Positions 10,976 to 21,814 of a stretch of 64,000 nucleotides of DNA are shown one piece after another (position 1 is the stretch's first letter; each line of letters begins with the position of its first letter). Where the stretch lies: contig NMRA01000131.1 of NCBI GenBank assembly GCA_002633005.1, positions 299,798 to 363,797 of the forward strand, in the 5' to 3' direction. The notes beneath the pieces were generated by a model. It was not told the DNA's origin and searched no databases. It worked only from the letters and a program-made list of their open reading frames with translations. Both the position numbers and the translations under genes were made by a program. This DNA comes from Phoronis australis. Taxonomy: Eukaryota; Phoronida; Phoronidae.

Positions 10976-11150
10976 ATCGTACTCGAAATATAGGTGAGAT
11001 ACATTTCATTTTGAGTATACTCGAAAATTGAGTAGGTGCTCGAAATTTCGAGTACAGATTTTTCGAGTATGACATTGAATACACCGAAGCTGATGGAGTC
11101 TGTACTCGAGTTGAGTATGAATTTTGAGTTTGAGTATGATTCGAGTCTGC
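10971..11150. repeat. TACTCGA-rich repeat inserted between gag and protease
   Basis: Third member of the family at 6715 and 8215. It begins after GACTCCCAG and ends near ATTCGAGTCTG, so short GACTC/GAGTC inverted words close it. It lies between the zinc knuckle and the protease, so it inserted after the Ty3 element. Confidence 0.6.
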
Positions 11151-11157
11151 CTGCTGA

Positions 11158-11296
11158 CCACAGTATGCCCGTTTGTGACAGTTACGTCAACAAAACAAAG
11201 GTACGCATTGATACCGGTTGTAGTAGTGCAGCGGTGAAGACGTCCCTAGTCTAAGAAAGTCAAGTGACCGGGAAACAACACGTCTGTGTGTTTATA
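11158..11296 (+). pseudogene. Ty3/gypsy aspartic protease fragment
   Basis: Reads PVCDSYVNKTKVRIDTGCSS, then an in-frame stop, then a segment ending VCVFIDG. The DTG triad of a retroviral-type aspartic protease is present, followed by the hydrophobic strand expected for the fold. It is directly downstream of the gag knuckle in the same direction. The sequence then breaks into a reversed segment at about 11,292. Confidence 0.65.
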
Positions 11297-11560
11297 GATG
11301 GGCCCTTTTGTTCTCATACCAGTATTGACCTCTACCACGTGTTCTTGCTGGTTTGTCTTTCTCAACAAGTTCTGTGAGTTTACTTAGGGAAGTATAATGT
11401 TGTTGCTCGTCCTTCAACTTGCTGACATCGAGACTGTCCACACCGGATGGAGTCACCGCGAAGGGTTTAAGGGTTTTTTCTCTCTTCTTAGCCTGTGCTC
11501 TAGTAGTAACTGCGGACATGACACTGTCTTGTGGCTGCCAAGCTGACGCCAACAGCATTC
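11292..11560 (-). pseudogene. Inverted piece of the same Ty3 element (protease-integrase linker)
   Basis: On the minus strand the frame reads AVTTRAQAKKREKTLKP, DSLDVSKLKDEQQ and GQYWYENKRAHL. This matches the linker found between protease and integrase in Gmr1-like Ty3 elements (TRAQAK, then a DVS..F..xQ helix, then WYE before the H2C2 region). It lies exactly where that linker should be but is turned round relative to gag, protease and integrase, so an internal inversion is likely. Confidence 0.5.
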
Positions 11561-11599
11561 CCTATGATGAGGTCGTAGATCGGTATTCGCATGCTCATT

Positions 11600-12360
11600 A
11601 GGCTCACAACTTGAGAGACACAGAACGACGCATTTCAACAAATTTAACTATTCCCACTAATCGCTGCGCCACATGGGCGGACAGGCTGATAACAAACATG
11701 ACGTCAGCAACAGACTAACAACTTGAGAGACACAGCGGGAACACACATTTCAACTAAATCAACTATTCCTACTAATCGCCCCGCCACCTGCAGGCAGACA
11801 GATAAAGTACATGACGCCAGCAAAAGGCTCACCAGGCTCACAACTTCAGAGACACATAACAAGCAGTTAACTAATTCAACTATTCCCACTAATCGATACG
11901 CCACCTGTGGGCTGTTAGATAAGGTAGATGACGTCATCAACAAGCTCACAATTTTATAGACACCAAATACGCACTTTAACTAGTTCAACTATACCCAGCA
12001 ATCGCTGCACCACCTGAAGGCAAGTCCGTGACTCAGGTCTTTCTTTCTCACAATGCCAGTAATACTTCAGATGGCGCTACAATTGGTAGAATTAGTTGAA
12101 TCAGTTGAATAGCTCAGTGCTGGATACTGGGGTTGAGATGACTTGGAATTAGTTGGATTCAACTAAAATCAACTAATTCAACTATTTCTACTAATCGCTG
12201 CGCCACCTTTGGACAGGTAGATAACTTACATGACGTCATCCACAAACTCATAATGTTAGAGACGCCAATCACGCGTTTCAACTAATTCAAGTATTCCCAC
12301 TAATCGCTGTGCCACCTGCAGGGTCAGTTTGATAACACTTGTTGTCAGCAACAGGTTTGC
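11600..12360. repeat. Minisatellite, unit about 110 bp, six copies
   Basis: The anchor AACTATTCCCACTAATCG recurs at 11646, 11761, 11878, 11987, 12180 and 12289. Spacings are 115, 117, 109, 193 and 109 bp; the long gap holds an extra segment rich in GTTGAATTAG-type words. Most units contain ATGACGTCA or a one-base variant, a Cys/Gly-poor non-coding stretch CGCCACCTG, and CTCACAACTTGAGAGACAC. It sits in the space between protease and integrase of the Ty3 element. Confidence 0.85.
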
Positions 12361-12436
12361 ATCAGTGGTTATGACAGGATAACTTGATATAAGTTCAGAT
12401 TAGTTGGGTACAACTAAATATTCTGACATGTATGAT

Positions 12437-12527
12437 TTATGGAAGAACCGTTCCAGCGTATCGCTGTTGATTTGATTGGTTCTGTGCCGCCAGTCACAGA
12501 GAGAGACAATTGGTACATTTTCACCAT
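12437..12527 (+). pseudogene. Ty3/gypsy integrase core, first part
   Basis: Reads EEPFQRIAVDLIGSVPP then NWYIFT, the start of the integrase catalytic core, with the first catalytic Asp in AVDLIG. It is cut by a DNA transposon at 12528 and continues at 14991 in the same frame once one copy of the 3-bp duplication is discounted. Confidence 0.75.
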
Positions 12528-14990
12528 TAGTCGGTGGACCAGATCTCATAGCGTTCAACCTTGTGAGTACTTTGGGGGGGCAACCTAGTAGTTTTTTCTA
12601 TGTGGCTAGATAATATACTTATAAATCAAATTCCAAAAAAATTCCCACGTCTACACTTGCAAATTTTTTAAAAAAAAGATGTTTTTGTTGCACAAAATAT
12701 GATGCACATTCCTGCCACTTGATGGCGCTTTTCTATTGAATTGACCAATCAGAGAGCCAGATTGTATTGTTGTGCTCAGTTACTTCAATATGGCTGCTCC
12801 CATGGAGTGTGATGCCTGTATGATTCAAGGTTTATCAACAGCACAAAATTGTGATGTCAGAGCTTAAAGAAGCTTAGGAAAGCTTCCTGACGAAAGCTGA
12901 TTGACTGTGGAACTCTGTAGATCAGTAGATCAAAAAGAATAAGAGGTGTCACAAACGTTTGTGCAGAAAACAGCTGCATGTCCTGGTAGCCTACACAGTA
13001 TACTACTGCTGAGTGCTGTAGACTAGAAGACCAAGTGTCGACCAAAAAATTGAAAGGACATAGAACGGCATAGCAACGTTTCAAGGCACTAACAGTAGTA
13101 CTAAAGCTGAAGTTGCTGAAAGTGATACAGATGTTATCCAAGATTTCCCAAGAAAATCAATTATACTTCCAAAAATCTGAAACACCCAATTAACCTGAAC
13201 AAGATAGGAACATTCTGAAACATGAGCGCATCATTTGTTAGCAGGAAAATTACATTATGGGCCACATTCCAAGAAAGAGAAAGAAGTATAGCTTTCAAAA
13301 ACAGGTACGTGTTTTTTTAAAATACATCTTGGTGTTTTCCATGTGTGTTTCAGTATTATCACCAGTTGTTTTTTAACTTGTTCAGCCCCTTGGCTGCCTA
13401 GGTCTTAGACAATACTGCTGACCCAGTAGAGACGATGATCATACCATAGGTACTTCATATGCCGGATACTTTTCGGCAAATTATGTTCCTATAAGTTTAG
13501 AAGTACCGCGTAGAGAGATGCCTCTGAGGAGGTCGTTAATGTTTTCGTTTGCCAGTTTAAACAAATACTCCTGCAATCCTGTTTTTCGAACACTCCATTC
13601 AGTTGCCACATCGACACTACTTGCGCTAAGGGATAATCCTATGGCGTTATACTGTGGGTGTGATTTTAAAGCACTTTAAGTCAAAAATTTTTGAGAAGGT
13701 TAAATGGAGTAGATGGTTACAAACAACATGCCCAAGTGGCCGTCATCCCCTGCCGTAGTCTCATTTTTTGTAAACATTAATTACTTAGGTAGCTGCAATG
13801 ATAATTAAATTAAAGTGCCTAAGTGGCCATCATCGCCGTCGAAATTTGAGGACGATGGAAGCCACTGTCCATTTCGTCAAACGTCGATTACCTTAAGTGT
13901 AAATCGATTGACTATGGTTTGAGCATCTGATTTAAAAAAATTAAATTTCAATCACTGCACAGGTATATCAGCTGATTTATTTTCAGTTGAATCAAGTGAT
14001 CTAATTATTAGACGATCAACATTATTAGGCTACAGATCAGGCGGCATGTAAATTTGTTAGGCTGGTGGTGGATCAGTTCCTGATAAGTCCGTCTGAAAAG
14101 GTTGCATGCCAACTCACTCATAGTTGAATGTTAAATTAGTGTTAANNNNNNNNNNNNNNNNNNNNNNNNNNNNNNNNNNNNNNNNNNNNNNNNNNNNNNN
14201 NNNNNNNNNNNNNNNNNNNNNNNNNNNNNNNNNNNNNNNNNNNNNNNNNNNNNNNNNNNNNNNNNNNNNNNNNNNNNNNNNNNNNNNNNNNNNNNNNNNN
14301 NNNNNNNNNNNNNNNNNNNNNNNNNNNNNNNNNNNNNNNNNNNNNNNNNNNNNNNNNNNNNNNNNNNNNNNNNNNNNNNNNNNNNNNNNNNNNNNNNNNN
14401 NNNNNNNNNNNNNNNNNNNNNNNNNNNNNNNNNNNNNNNNNNNNNNNNNNNNNNNNNNNNNNNNNNNNNNNNNNNNNNNNNNNNNNNNNNNNNNNNNNNN
14501 NNNNNNNNNNNNNNNNNNNNNNNNNNNNNNNNNNNNNNNNNNNNNNNNNNNNNNNNNNNNNNNNNNNNNNNNNNNNNNNNNNNNNNNNNNNNNNNNNNNN
14601 NNNNNNNNNNNNNNNNNNNNNNNNNNNNNNNNNNNNNNNNNNNNNNNNNNNNNNNNNNNNNNNNNNNNNNNNNNNNNNNNNNNNNNNNNNNNNNNNNNNN
14701 NNNNNNNNNNNNNNNNNNNNNNNNNNNNNNNNNNNNNNNNNNNNNNNNNNNNNNNNNNNNNNNNNNNNNNNNNNNNNNNNNNNNNNNNNNNNNNNNNNNN
14801 NNNNNNNNNNNNNNNNNNNGTAACTTCAAACTCAAATTTCTCAAAAATGTGCAACTTTATATGTGGGAACTTTTTAGATTTTGAAAACACTCTAATAAAT
14901 GAATTAAAAAACATCAAAATAAAATTGCCCCCCTAAAGTACTCACAAAAACCATTTTCTAGAGGCCCTACAAAATCTGGCCCACCGACTA
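12528..14990. mobile_element. 2.46 kb DNA transposon nested in integrase
   Basis: The left end TAGTCGGTGGACCAGAT is the inverse of the right end ATCTGGCCCACCGACTA. The inverted repeat continues inwards imperfectly for about 130 bp, sharing GTGAGTACTTTNGGGGGGCAA and ATTCCC blocks. CAT flanks both sides (12525-12527 and 14991-14993), a 3-bp target duplication. The interior has no recognised transposase, and 674 bases of it are N. PIF/Harbinger and CACTA elements make 3-bp duplications, but neither terminal consensus is clear. Confidence 0.7.
14146..14819. other. Assembly gap (674 N) inside the nested transposon
   Basis: Any frame read across this gap is an artefact. Confidence 1.
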
Positions 14991-15370
14991 CATCGTGGAC
15001 TACGCCACAAGATACCCAGAGGCAGTGTCTCTACCCAGAATAGAAGCTGAGGGAGTTGCGGAAGCACTGTTTGAAACCTTCTGTAGAATTGGCTTTCCAC
15101 GAGAGATGCTTAGTGACTGTAGGAAGTACTGAAAGAAGTTGCACGGCTAATATCCATGAAGCAATTTTTCACCAATGCATACAATCTGAAATGCAATGAA
15201 TTGTGTGCGAATTAATGGTGTACTGAGGAGTATGTTTATGAAAATGTACCAGGAACGTCCACGAGAGGTACCACAAGTGAGCACAGGTTTCTCACCATTT
15301 GAACTGTTGTATGGTAGAACCGTGCGAGGGCCCATTAAGGTGCTTAAAGTATTATGGACTGGCCAAACAC
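14991..15370 (+). pseudogene. Ty3/gypsy integrase core, second part
   Basis: Continues from 12527 with VDYATRYPEAVSL, then FCRIGFPREMLSD (region of the second catalytic Asp), and after decay TGFSPFELLYGRTVRGP. The last motif is the conserved GPF/Y-adjacent stretch typical of Ty3/gypsy integrases of animals. Frameshifts and stops lie near 15,120 and 15,200. Nothing like RT was found between protease and integrase, nor downstream to 16 kb. Confidence 0.8.
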
Positions 15371-16001
15371 CAATATTACGAAATACTTGTGACATCGTCT
15401 GGAAGAGACATGTGATCTGGTGCGGTAAAACTTACTGGATTTAATCATTCTCTCTCCATCTATACACAATCTCAAAGCATAGCTACCTTTAAACAAACCC
15501 ACAGTCAATTTCTGACACTGTCAAAAAACGATGTTCATTGAAATAGCAATGTACAGTAGCACACGATAGTCCGATGCCATTACTATTCTCCGAGAAAGGA
15601 TTTTATGTCCATGGAACCAAGCTAGGTCTTTATAGTGCAGGGTGCCTAAAAACTAATGTTAACTAGGGTTCAAGGTCATACAAATACTTAGCAAGATTGA
15701 TAAAAGTGGTATATTTTTCATTCTGAGAAAATTTGATCTCTTTGAGTCATTCATTACTACTCTAGTTTTGCGAGTCTCCGTATCCTCTTTCTTCTTTTAG
15801 TCTTGTCAAAAGCGTGCCATGTTCAGTATCACGATTGTCCCCCTGCATGGAGGTTGTGTTATAGTATGTGGGATAGTGAATTGAGTTGAAATCGATGAGA
15901 ATAATCCAAGGCTCCTTCATAAATTTCTACAAGGATGACATTTACCTGAGCTTGGGTGAAATTATAGGTAGTTTTGAGATAACATCAACATTTTCTTGCA
16001 G
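15371..16001. other. Stretch with no recognised gene; probably intron of the plus-strand gene
   Basis: No motif or repeat was recognised. It ends in a polypyrimidine tract and TTTTCTTGCAG acceptor at 16001. Confidence 0.5.
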
Positions 16002-16148
16002 AATGCATTGACAGTACAAAGAGAATGGTTGCAAACGATGGGATTGACAACGACTGCGACGGTAAAATCGACGAGGAAGATGCGAATTTAAAGGACGACG
16101 ACAAAGATGGCCGGATTGACGAGGATACTGCTCAAGGTGAAGCTCAAG
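16002..16148 (+). CDS. Exon: first Asp-rich module
   Basis: Acceptor TTCTTGCAG, donor CAAG|GTAAAT; an alternative donor CAAG|GTGAAG lies 12 bp earlier in the same phase. Contains DGIDNDCDGKIDEE, DDDKDGRIDED and one Cys before the repeat. Symmetric phase 1-1. Confidence 0.8.
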
Positions 16149-19100
16149 GTAAATCTGATGTACATTGTTTGAGAGCAGACTATGCAGCTGGACAAAACCG
16201 TCGATGGTCATCACAAGACGAGCCGTCGACAAGTAGTGATACTGTCCCAAAGCACTTTGATCTAACGGTCGAGGTAACGCTTAGCAGCAATTCCAAAATG
16301 GAAGTAGGCATTCTGTAACTTTGAAACGGGACTACACAAGTAAATAATTATTTGTAGACAGGGAGTTACTGGTAAAGACCTCTTAGAACATAATTTGACC
16401 TACCTGTGGTAGTTGCGATGCCCAATGAAAAAAAAATATATTGCGTGTGCTTGTCACCATTCTCGTAGTCAGTTTAAAATATTTATGACAGTTTTGTATT
16501 TTCGACAGTTCGATATCACTCTTGATGAGTTGGCGCCGTTTTGAGCTCACAGCAAATTAGGTCAGCATGCAGTGCTAGATTTGTCTGAAGTAAAACGCTT
16601 AGTGACTCATTTTAAAAGTAGCTATGTGCCAATTGAATATGTAAGTACGGGTATTTCGCATTCGACATGGGGCCAAGGTTTTGCACGTGCTGTGCAGATA
16701 GCACTCGTTATTATTTTAGCCACGGTTGAATCAGGTCTTCCAATTTCATTAAAAAATGGCCCCTGCTGGGTTGGCTGGGCATTTTAAGTTCTGTGCTGCA
16801 AGTGAAGACTACGAATGGCATTTGTTTGATTTTTTAATCTGTTCTGAGGTCTGTTAACCGCTGGAGCCACTTTTTGCTCACCTTGGCTTTTATTTAGACT
16901 TGAATTGTCCTGGTTTTTCAAGTTCAAAATCAGCAAAAACTGTTGAGACCCTCCACACTTTTTTGTTAAAAGATGGTTGCACTGTGCATGCTGCATGAGT
17001 CCTTAATTGTTGTGTCTCGCCTCAAAAGCTAAACTTTTATTCATTTTCCGTGTCAGCTACTGAAGATGTATGCTCACACGAAAAACTACAACATTTCAGT
17101 TTGTGCAAGATATTATGGACTTGTCAGTGTATTTAGCGAAATATCTTTTATACTATACGTTTTAATTCAGTAAAAGTATACATTTTCTTAAACTAGAAAG
17201 CCCCATATTTGACTTTATACCAACCTGCTACTAATCATGTCATGTGACCATGTCTTATCAGTAAAATTTAGCAACAAAGAAAGGTCAACATACATCCATA
17301 GCAAAACAACAATATCAATATGAAATGCGATTTAGACAGCCATCGTGTGAAATAAATCGATATAGATCAACTTGCAATTACCATTTTTCCAGTTTGCGTG
17401 AATACTGTATCGAACATGGTTGAAGGGGATGGCATCGACAACGACTGTGACGGAAGAGTTGACGAGGAAATCCTCAATGAACAGGATGAAGACGGAGACG
17501 GACTAATTGATGAAGACAACCAATTTGGAAGTAAGTGAGCGTAATGAAGAACCCGGCAAAGGTCAAGAATTATTTAAAGCACCATCTCCAACCAAAACCT
17601 CTTTCAAGGAGGTGAACAATCGAATTTTATGACTGTCTACATCTCATGCGTTCATGGATTTTAGACTACATTAGTTTTTGACGTGCTACAACTACCGACT
17701 TATTGGTGACAATAGAAGGGGGGGATGTGCAGCGCTGGGCCTACCATGGTCTTGAGATCTCTGTCGGCTGCCACAGGAGGGGGGAAAGTGCGCGGAGAGT
17801 CGTCTTTTACAGGCATGAAGAATGGGCGACTATTGAGGCTGTAGTAACACCAACTTGACTGAGAACGTCTCTACATGTATGTTCAAATTTTCTAAATACG
17901 TGAAAGTTACACAGAAATCGCATCGGTTTGTGCGCAGCTCGAGTGTGGAATTTCATTATGGAATGCGATTCAGTCGGCAGCCACACTTTGCTCGGTACAT
18001 TTCGAGAAATCGGGTCACGACCAAACATAAAAGCAGTGTTACTCACCATATTATAGGTGTATTTGCAAATTTTATAAATAACGAACAAGCTGCTTCCATT
18101 CTAGGGCGAGTTAAGGCAGGCCCTCATCCCCAGCCCAGATCTAGTGCTACGACACGTAAGCTTATGCATCATGTTTAGACCGAGCTCATTCCATCATGGC
18201 AATAGTGACTCAGGTTTATTGTGGCATTTGTCGGTGATTATTAAGTGTATATTTTGTAAATATTGACCACCCCTTGGTTGACTTGGATGTGACTCACATA
18301 TGTCTGCAGCATTACCGTGCAAGTGGGTTGAGTTCATACGGCCTCAAAACCGACGAAAGTTCGCTAAGGGGGAAATCGAACTCATTGTCTGATTCTTCGA
18401 GTGTGATGTCCGTGTCCACTCTTCTCTCTTTTTTCTTAATAATTGTCCAGTTCTCGCTCAAAATCGTCCTCGTCTTCCGATTTACTGTGTTCCGCCATTG
18501 CAATTGATTGTCAAGTGACCAAAGGTGTTCCACCCATTACATCATTTGGCGAAAAATTTGGAAATTACTAATTTTTCTTCAAAATCAAAAAAAATCGCGA
18601 CTATTTGATAAAAAGGTGCTCTTTAGTTAGATTTTATGGTATTCATTTCCCATTAGCTTACTGAAACCTCAAAAACTAAGAAAATGCATGGTAGGAACTC
18701 TTTAAGACTTTGTTTTTAAATTTTATGTAAAAATACATAGTTCACCAACACTTATATGCTCCACAAAACTGAATTTGTGACTAAAAGTTGACGCTGAGTG
18801 GGCGTTTATTCGGTGTAATTTTATGAATAAACCCCCATGGACGTTTCATGGGGTGGGCTTATCTGCGGAAAATTCCGGTAATTCTGTCAATTGCGTTCGT
18901 GCGAAATAAGAAAGTGGAAAATTATCGTCGGCATGATGTATTCATTGAGGTACATCTCCTGTGGAATTAATTTTAGAAGTTCATGGGCTGTTTACTGTAT
19001 CCGTGGGAAGTATTCTTAGAACAGAAAGTTGGAGCTAATGTAGGCCTACAAATGTTAGTATTCCCAAAAACGTATTTTGCACTTTTTAAGTGCCAGTCTG

Positions 19101-20103
19101 TCATCTGATAACTTTGCCCGATTCTTTTATAACATTCATTAACCACTTTATAAAACAGCAGTTTCGTAATAGAACCCCGTGCTGGCGGTATAAGAAAGAT
19201 AAGCCGCTTTCCAATCGTCATTTGAAGAAATTATGTGGTGCAAAGTTGGGCAAATCTTGATAATTCGAAAATTCAAAACACATCACTTATAATGACTACG
19301 TGATGTAAATTTTGTTTGATTTCTCGCGGTTACTTCAGCATATACACTCCTTAGTTACATTCTTGGACAGGTTAGAGATACGTTGCAAATAATCATGTGT
19401 TTATTTGTTTTTCAGTGTAAACATGCATACAGACACATTACTGACAACGAGTTAATTTATATCAATCAAATCCTTTAGAAACATTTTCTCAGCGCCTCAT
19501 GAATGTTGTGGTTGGAAGATATAGTACATTTAGCCGGATGCAATTCACGAAGTCAGGCACCAACATTCCTACGCACATGACTCTGATTGTTTGGTATGGA
19601 GGTTCGTTGACAATGGGTCACAAAGGTGTATCCACTGCAGCCGGTACACTCCGATTGGGCTAGTCATGTGTATTTAGTAGTATCCTTTACGATGTACCTC
19701 TCTGGAACATCTCTCACTCAACTCAAACCGTTTTGTGATTATTCTTGAAGCCGTGAACCCACTCACTGTCGCGCTTAGTTTTGTGAATTCACAACAGATG
19801 GCGAAAGCGTAGTTTGTGGGCTCACCTTTGTCATGAAAAACCGACTTAATTTCTCTCCTGAATTTCGGTCTTAACTTATACAGATTATAATAGTAACTAT
19901 TTTTAATAATAAATTTTCGGTTTTCGCTTGTAGGTTGGTCTGCGGAAAACGAAGAAGGTGGGGGAGCGAAAAAACAGAAGAAGAAAGGATTCATAAAAGG
20001 ATATTTGCGGTGGCTGCTGATAGCCGCCGGTGCCATAGTGGTATTAGGTGTCGTTTCCGTCTGTTTCCGTAAGTGCAAATCTGACGATGATGACTCTTCA
20101 TGA
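16002..20103 (+). CDS. Asp-rich (MopE-like) single-pass membrane protein, 3' end of gene
   Basis: Three plus-strand exons join in phase 1: 16002-16148, 17393-17530 and 19934-20103 (stop TGA). The first two are homologous modules: Cys, about 7 residues, MV, two residues, then DGIDNDCDG, (K/R)(I/V)DEE, a short linker, D-x-D-x-DG-x-IDED. These acidic NDCDG..DEE units resemble the MopE-type metal-binding repeat known mostly from bacteria, and Ca2+ or another metal is the likely ligand. The last exon encodes a Gly/Lys stretch (EGGGAKKQKKK), a hydrophobic helix (WLLIAAGAIVVLGVVSVCF) and a tail CKSDDDDSS. So the modules should be outside the cell or in the lumen. The signal peptide and upstream exons were not found. 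Function unknown. Confidence 0.75.
17393..17530 (+). CDS. Exon: second Asp-rich module
   Basis: Acceptor TTTTTCCAG, donor GGAA|GTAAGT. Contains GDGIDNDCDGRVDEE and DEDGDGLIDED. Symmetric phase 1-1 and aligned end to end with the previous exon, so the two arose by exon duplication. Confidence 0.85.
17531..19933. other. Intron of the Asp-rich membrane protein gene
   Basis: 2.4 kb without recognised exons. Bounded by GTAAGT at 17531 and CGCTTGTAG at 19933. Contains one TAGGCCTA palindrome near 19,042. Confidence 0.7.
19934..20103 (+). CDS. Last exon: transmembrane helix and acidic tail
   Basis: Starts in phase 1 after CTTGTAG. A Lys-rich run precedes a ~19-residue hydrophobic helix, then FRKCKSDDDDSS and stop. 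Basic residues flank the helix on both sides, so topology is inferred from module context. Confidence 0.8.
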
Positions 20104-20116
20104 AGCGGCGCCTTGT

Positions 20117-20135
20117 GATGTCATGTCATGACATC
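20117..20135. repeat. Near-perfect palindrome in the 3' UTR
   Basis: GATGTCATG and CATGACATC separated by one base, 14 bp after the stop codon. Could form a hairpin in the mRNA. Confidence 0.6.
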
Positions 20136-20304
20136 AAGAAATGTCACGAAGAGAAGGACGTTTGTATAGCACAAAGTTGGAAAGAAAAATCTCATGTCGC
20201 TTACAGTTACGAGTCCAATTTTGTTATTGAGTTGTTATTTAGTCCCTTATTTAGTTTAGTTACAGAAACAGTCATTCAACCAAAAGTTATTTGCCACCAA
20301 ATGA

Positions 20305-20310
20305 AATAAA
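20305..20310 (+). terminator. Poly(A) signal AATAAA
   Basis: Canonical AATAAA about 200 bases after the stop codon of the Asp-rich protein, followed by an A/T-rich stretch. A sensible 3' end for that gene. Confidence 0.6.
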
Positions 20311-20670
20311 GAGTCACCTCTAAAATCAGACTACATGGCCTAATTAGGATTTTCCCGTGCAAACAAATAAACAAAATAAAAAATTAGGAGATGTGGATTT
20401 TAGTCTCAAAATGCATCTTGTGTCAGGTATTGAAGAATCGAATGTTGATAGTGAGGAATGCTGGAAGCTCAAACAAATTCGCTGCATTTGTCGCCGTTAC
20501 TGCACTATCCACTTAGCCCCATAGTACGCCCTGCATAATCATTTGATAATTCCATTATCATCTTAATTATGTGTTCGCTTTAAAAATATATATTCAGTCC
20601 TATGAGGATTATGCGGTAAAAAATCGTCAGGTTAGTAACTTATCTGTACAGTAATTTTTTAGATAAATTA

Positions 20671-20976
20671 CAGGGGCGGATCCAGGACTTTGAGTTAGGG
20701 GGGCCAGGGCACAGGATTATACAGAATTTCGCGCCCAGCCTAAAATGTAGGGATGTAGGGGTCTCAAAATTTTGGATTTGCGGACCTTTTGACTAAAAAA
20801 ACGGTAAACGGGGTTTCTTCAGGGCCTATGCATTGTTTATTCACCCCCGAGGCCCCCTGGTTCCGCGCATGTGCTAGTCAGCAAGTAGCACCCGAACTGC
20901 CAAATGGTATCTGGTAGAATTTTAGGGGGGGCATGGCCCCTTGCCCCTCCAAAATCCGCCACTGAACTAGTCAACT
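20671..20976. mobile_element. hAT-type MITE, complete copy
   Basis: Ends CAGGGGCGGATCCAGG and CCAAAATCCGCCACTG. Over its length it is the reverse complement of the copy at 1921-2223 (shared GCGCCCAGCCTAAAATGTA, GGGGGGCATGGCCCC). No clean target duplication is visible. Confidence 0.75.
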
Positions 20977-21419
20977 CCAAAACTGTGCAAAGTTTCCATG
21001 CATCAATTCGTGACTGAATATCCATTTGTTTCTCATCAGACTTCAGGTTTTAATAGAGGCTCGGCAAAATCGAGGTGCTGCTCAATCTCCTTTGACGAAT
21101 CGTGGCGACTTTAATGCGCAAATCCGTTACATTAATTCCTTCAGAAATCCGACATATTTGGGACGATGAGTTTGTAGCTGAACTTGTGACCTACTTTTCA
21201 TTTGGCGAAATTTAGCTGGCTGCGGAATAAGAATATCGGTGAACCTCCACTGATTTTGTTCAAAATATCCTGAAATCTATGTCGTACAGATAATTACGAC
21301 TTTAAGGTACCTACCCAGCTTTTTATGAACATATCGCATCAGTGGCCTTGTTATTTGTCTGGTGAAGGTGCACCGTGTGGGTTCTTCGATGTTCGCTGGC
21401 TCCGAATTACTTTTCCTGG

Positions 21420-21690
21420 AACATGCGCGCACCCAGCCCAAAAAATAGGGGCTCGAATTTTTGAGAATACAGACCTTTTACTAAGATTCACGGTGTACCT
21501 TCAGAGCTATGAATTGTGAATTCGCCGAATTTTGGTTGTGCCTACCTTTTTAGTGGACCTTTGTTGTGTCGGTTTCTACTGGCTTTCGGAGTTTTTGTTT
21601 CTCTTAGGCGGACCTTTTTGGCTCCTTCACCAAATAGGAGGACTCCTTCGAACCCCCGGGCCCCCCCCGGGTGCGTGCATGTGGGACACT
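21420..21690. mobile_element. Related MITE with CATGCGCGCACCCAG-type ends
   Basis: Starts ACATGCGCGCACCCAGCCC and ends GGGTGCGTGCATGTG. The interior shares the GGGGCTCGAATTTTTNAG block and the TTTTTACTNA block with both the copy at 54133 and the hAT-type MITEs, but the termini differ. Confidence 0.55.
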
Positions 21691-21814
21691 TGTTTTCTAT
21701 CGTCACCTTTACAAATCCTCACATCGTGAACGCACAATTTTCTGCTGAAAAGCATCGCCTGTTTTCGAGTAGTGCAAAAACACTTATCGATTCCTTCAGG
21801 AACGTCGTTTAACG

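Noticed and set aside
11600-12360. A CRISPR-like array.
   Set aside because: The repeat unit is long, imperfect and repeated throughout, without unique spacers, and the DNA is from an animal.
14114-14936. Long open frames of 237-270 codons on both strands.
   Set aside because: They run through 674 bases of N and are artefacts of the gap.
1-15370. The pol fragment at 1-985 and the gag/protease/integrase at 8.4-15.4 kb as one element.
   Set aside because: Both run in the same direction but pol precedes gag, domain order differs, and the two integrase starts are distinct, so they are two elements.
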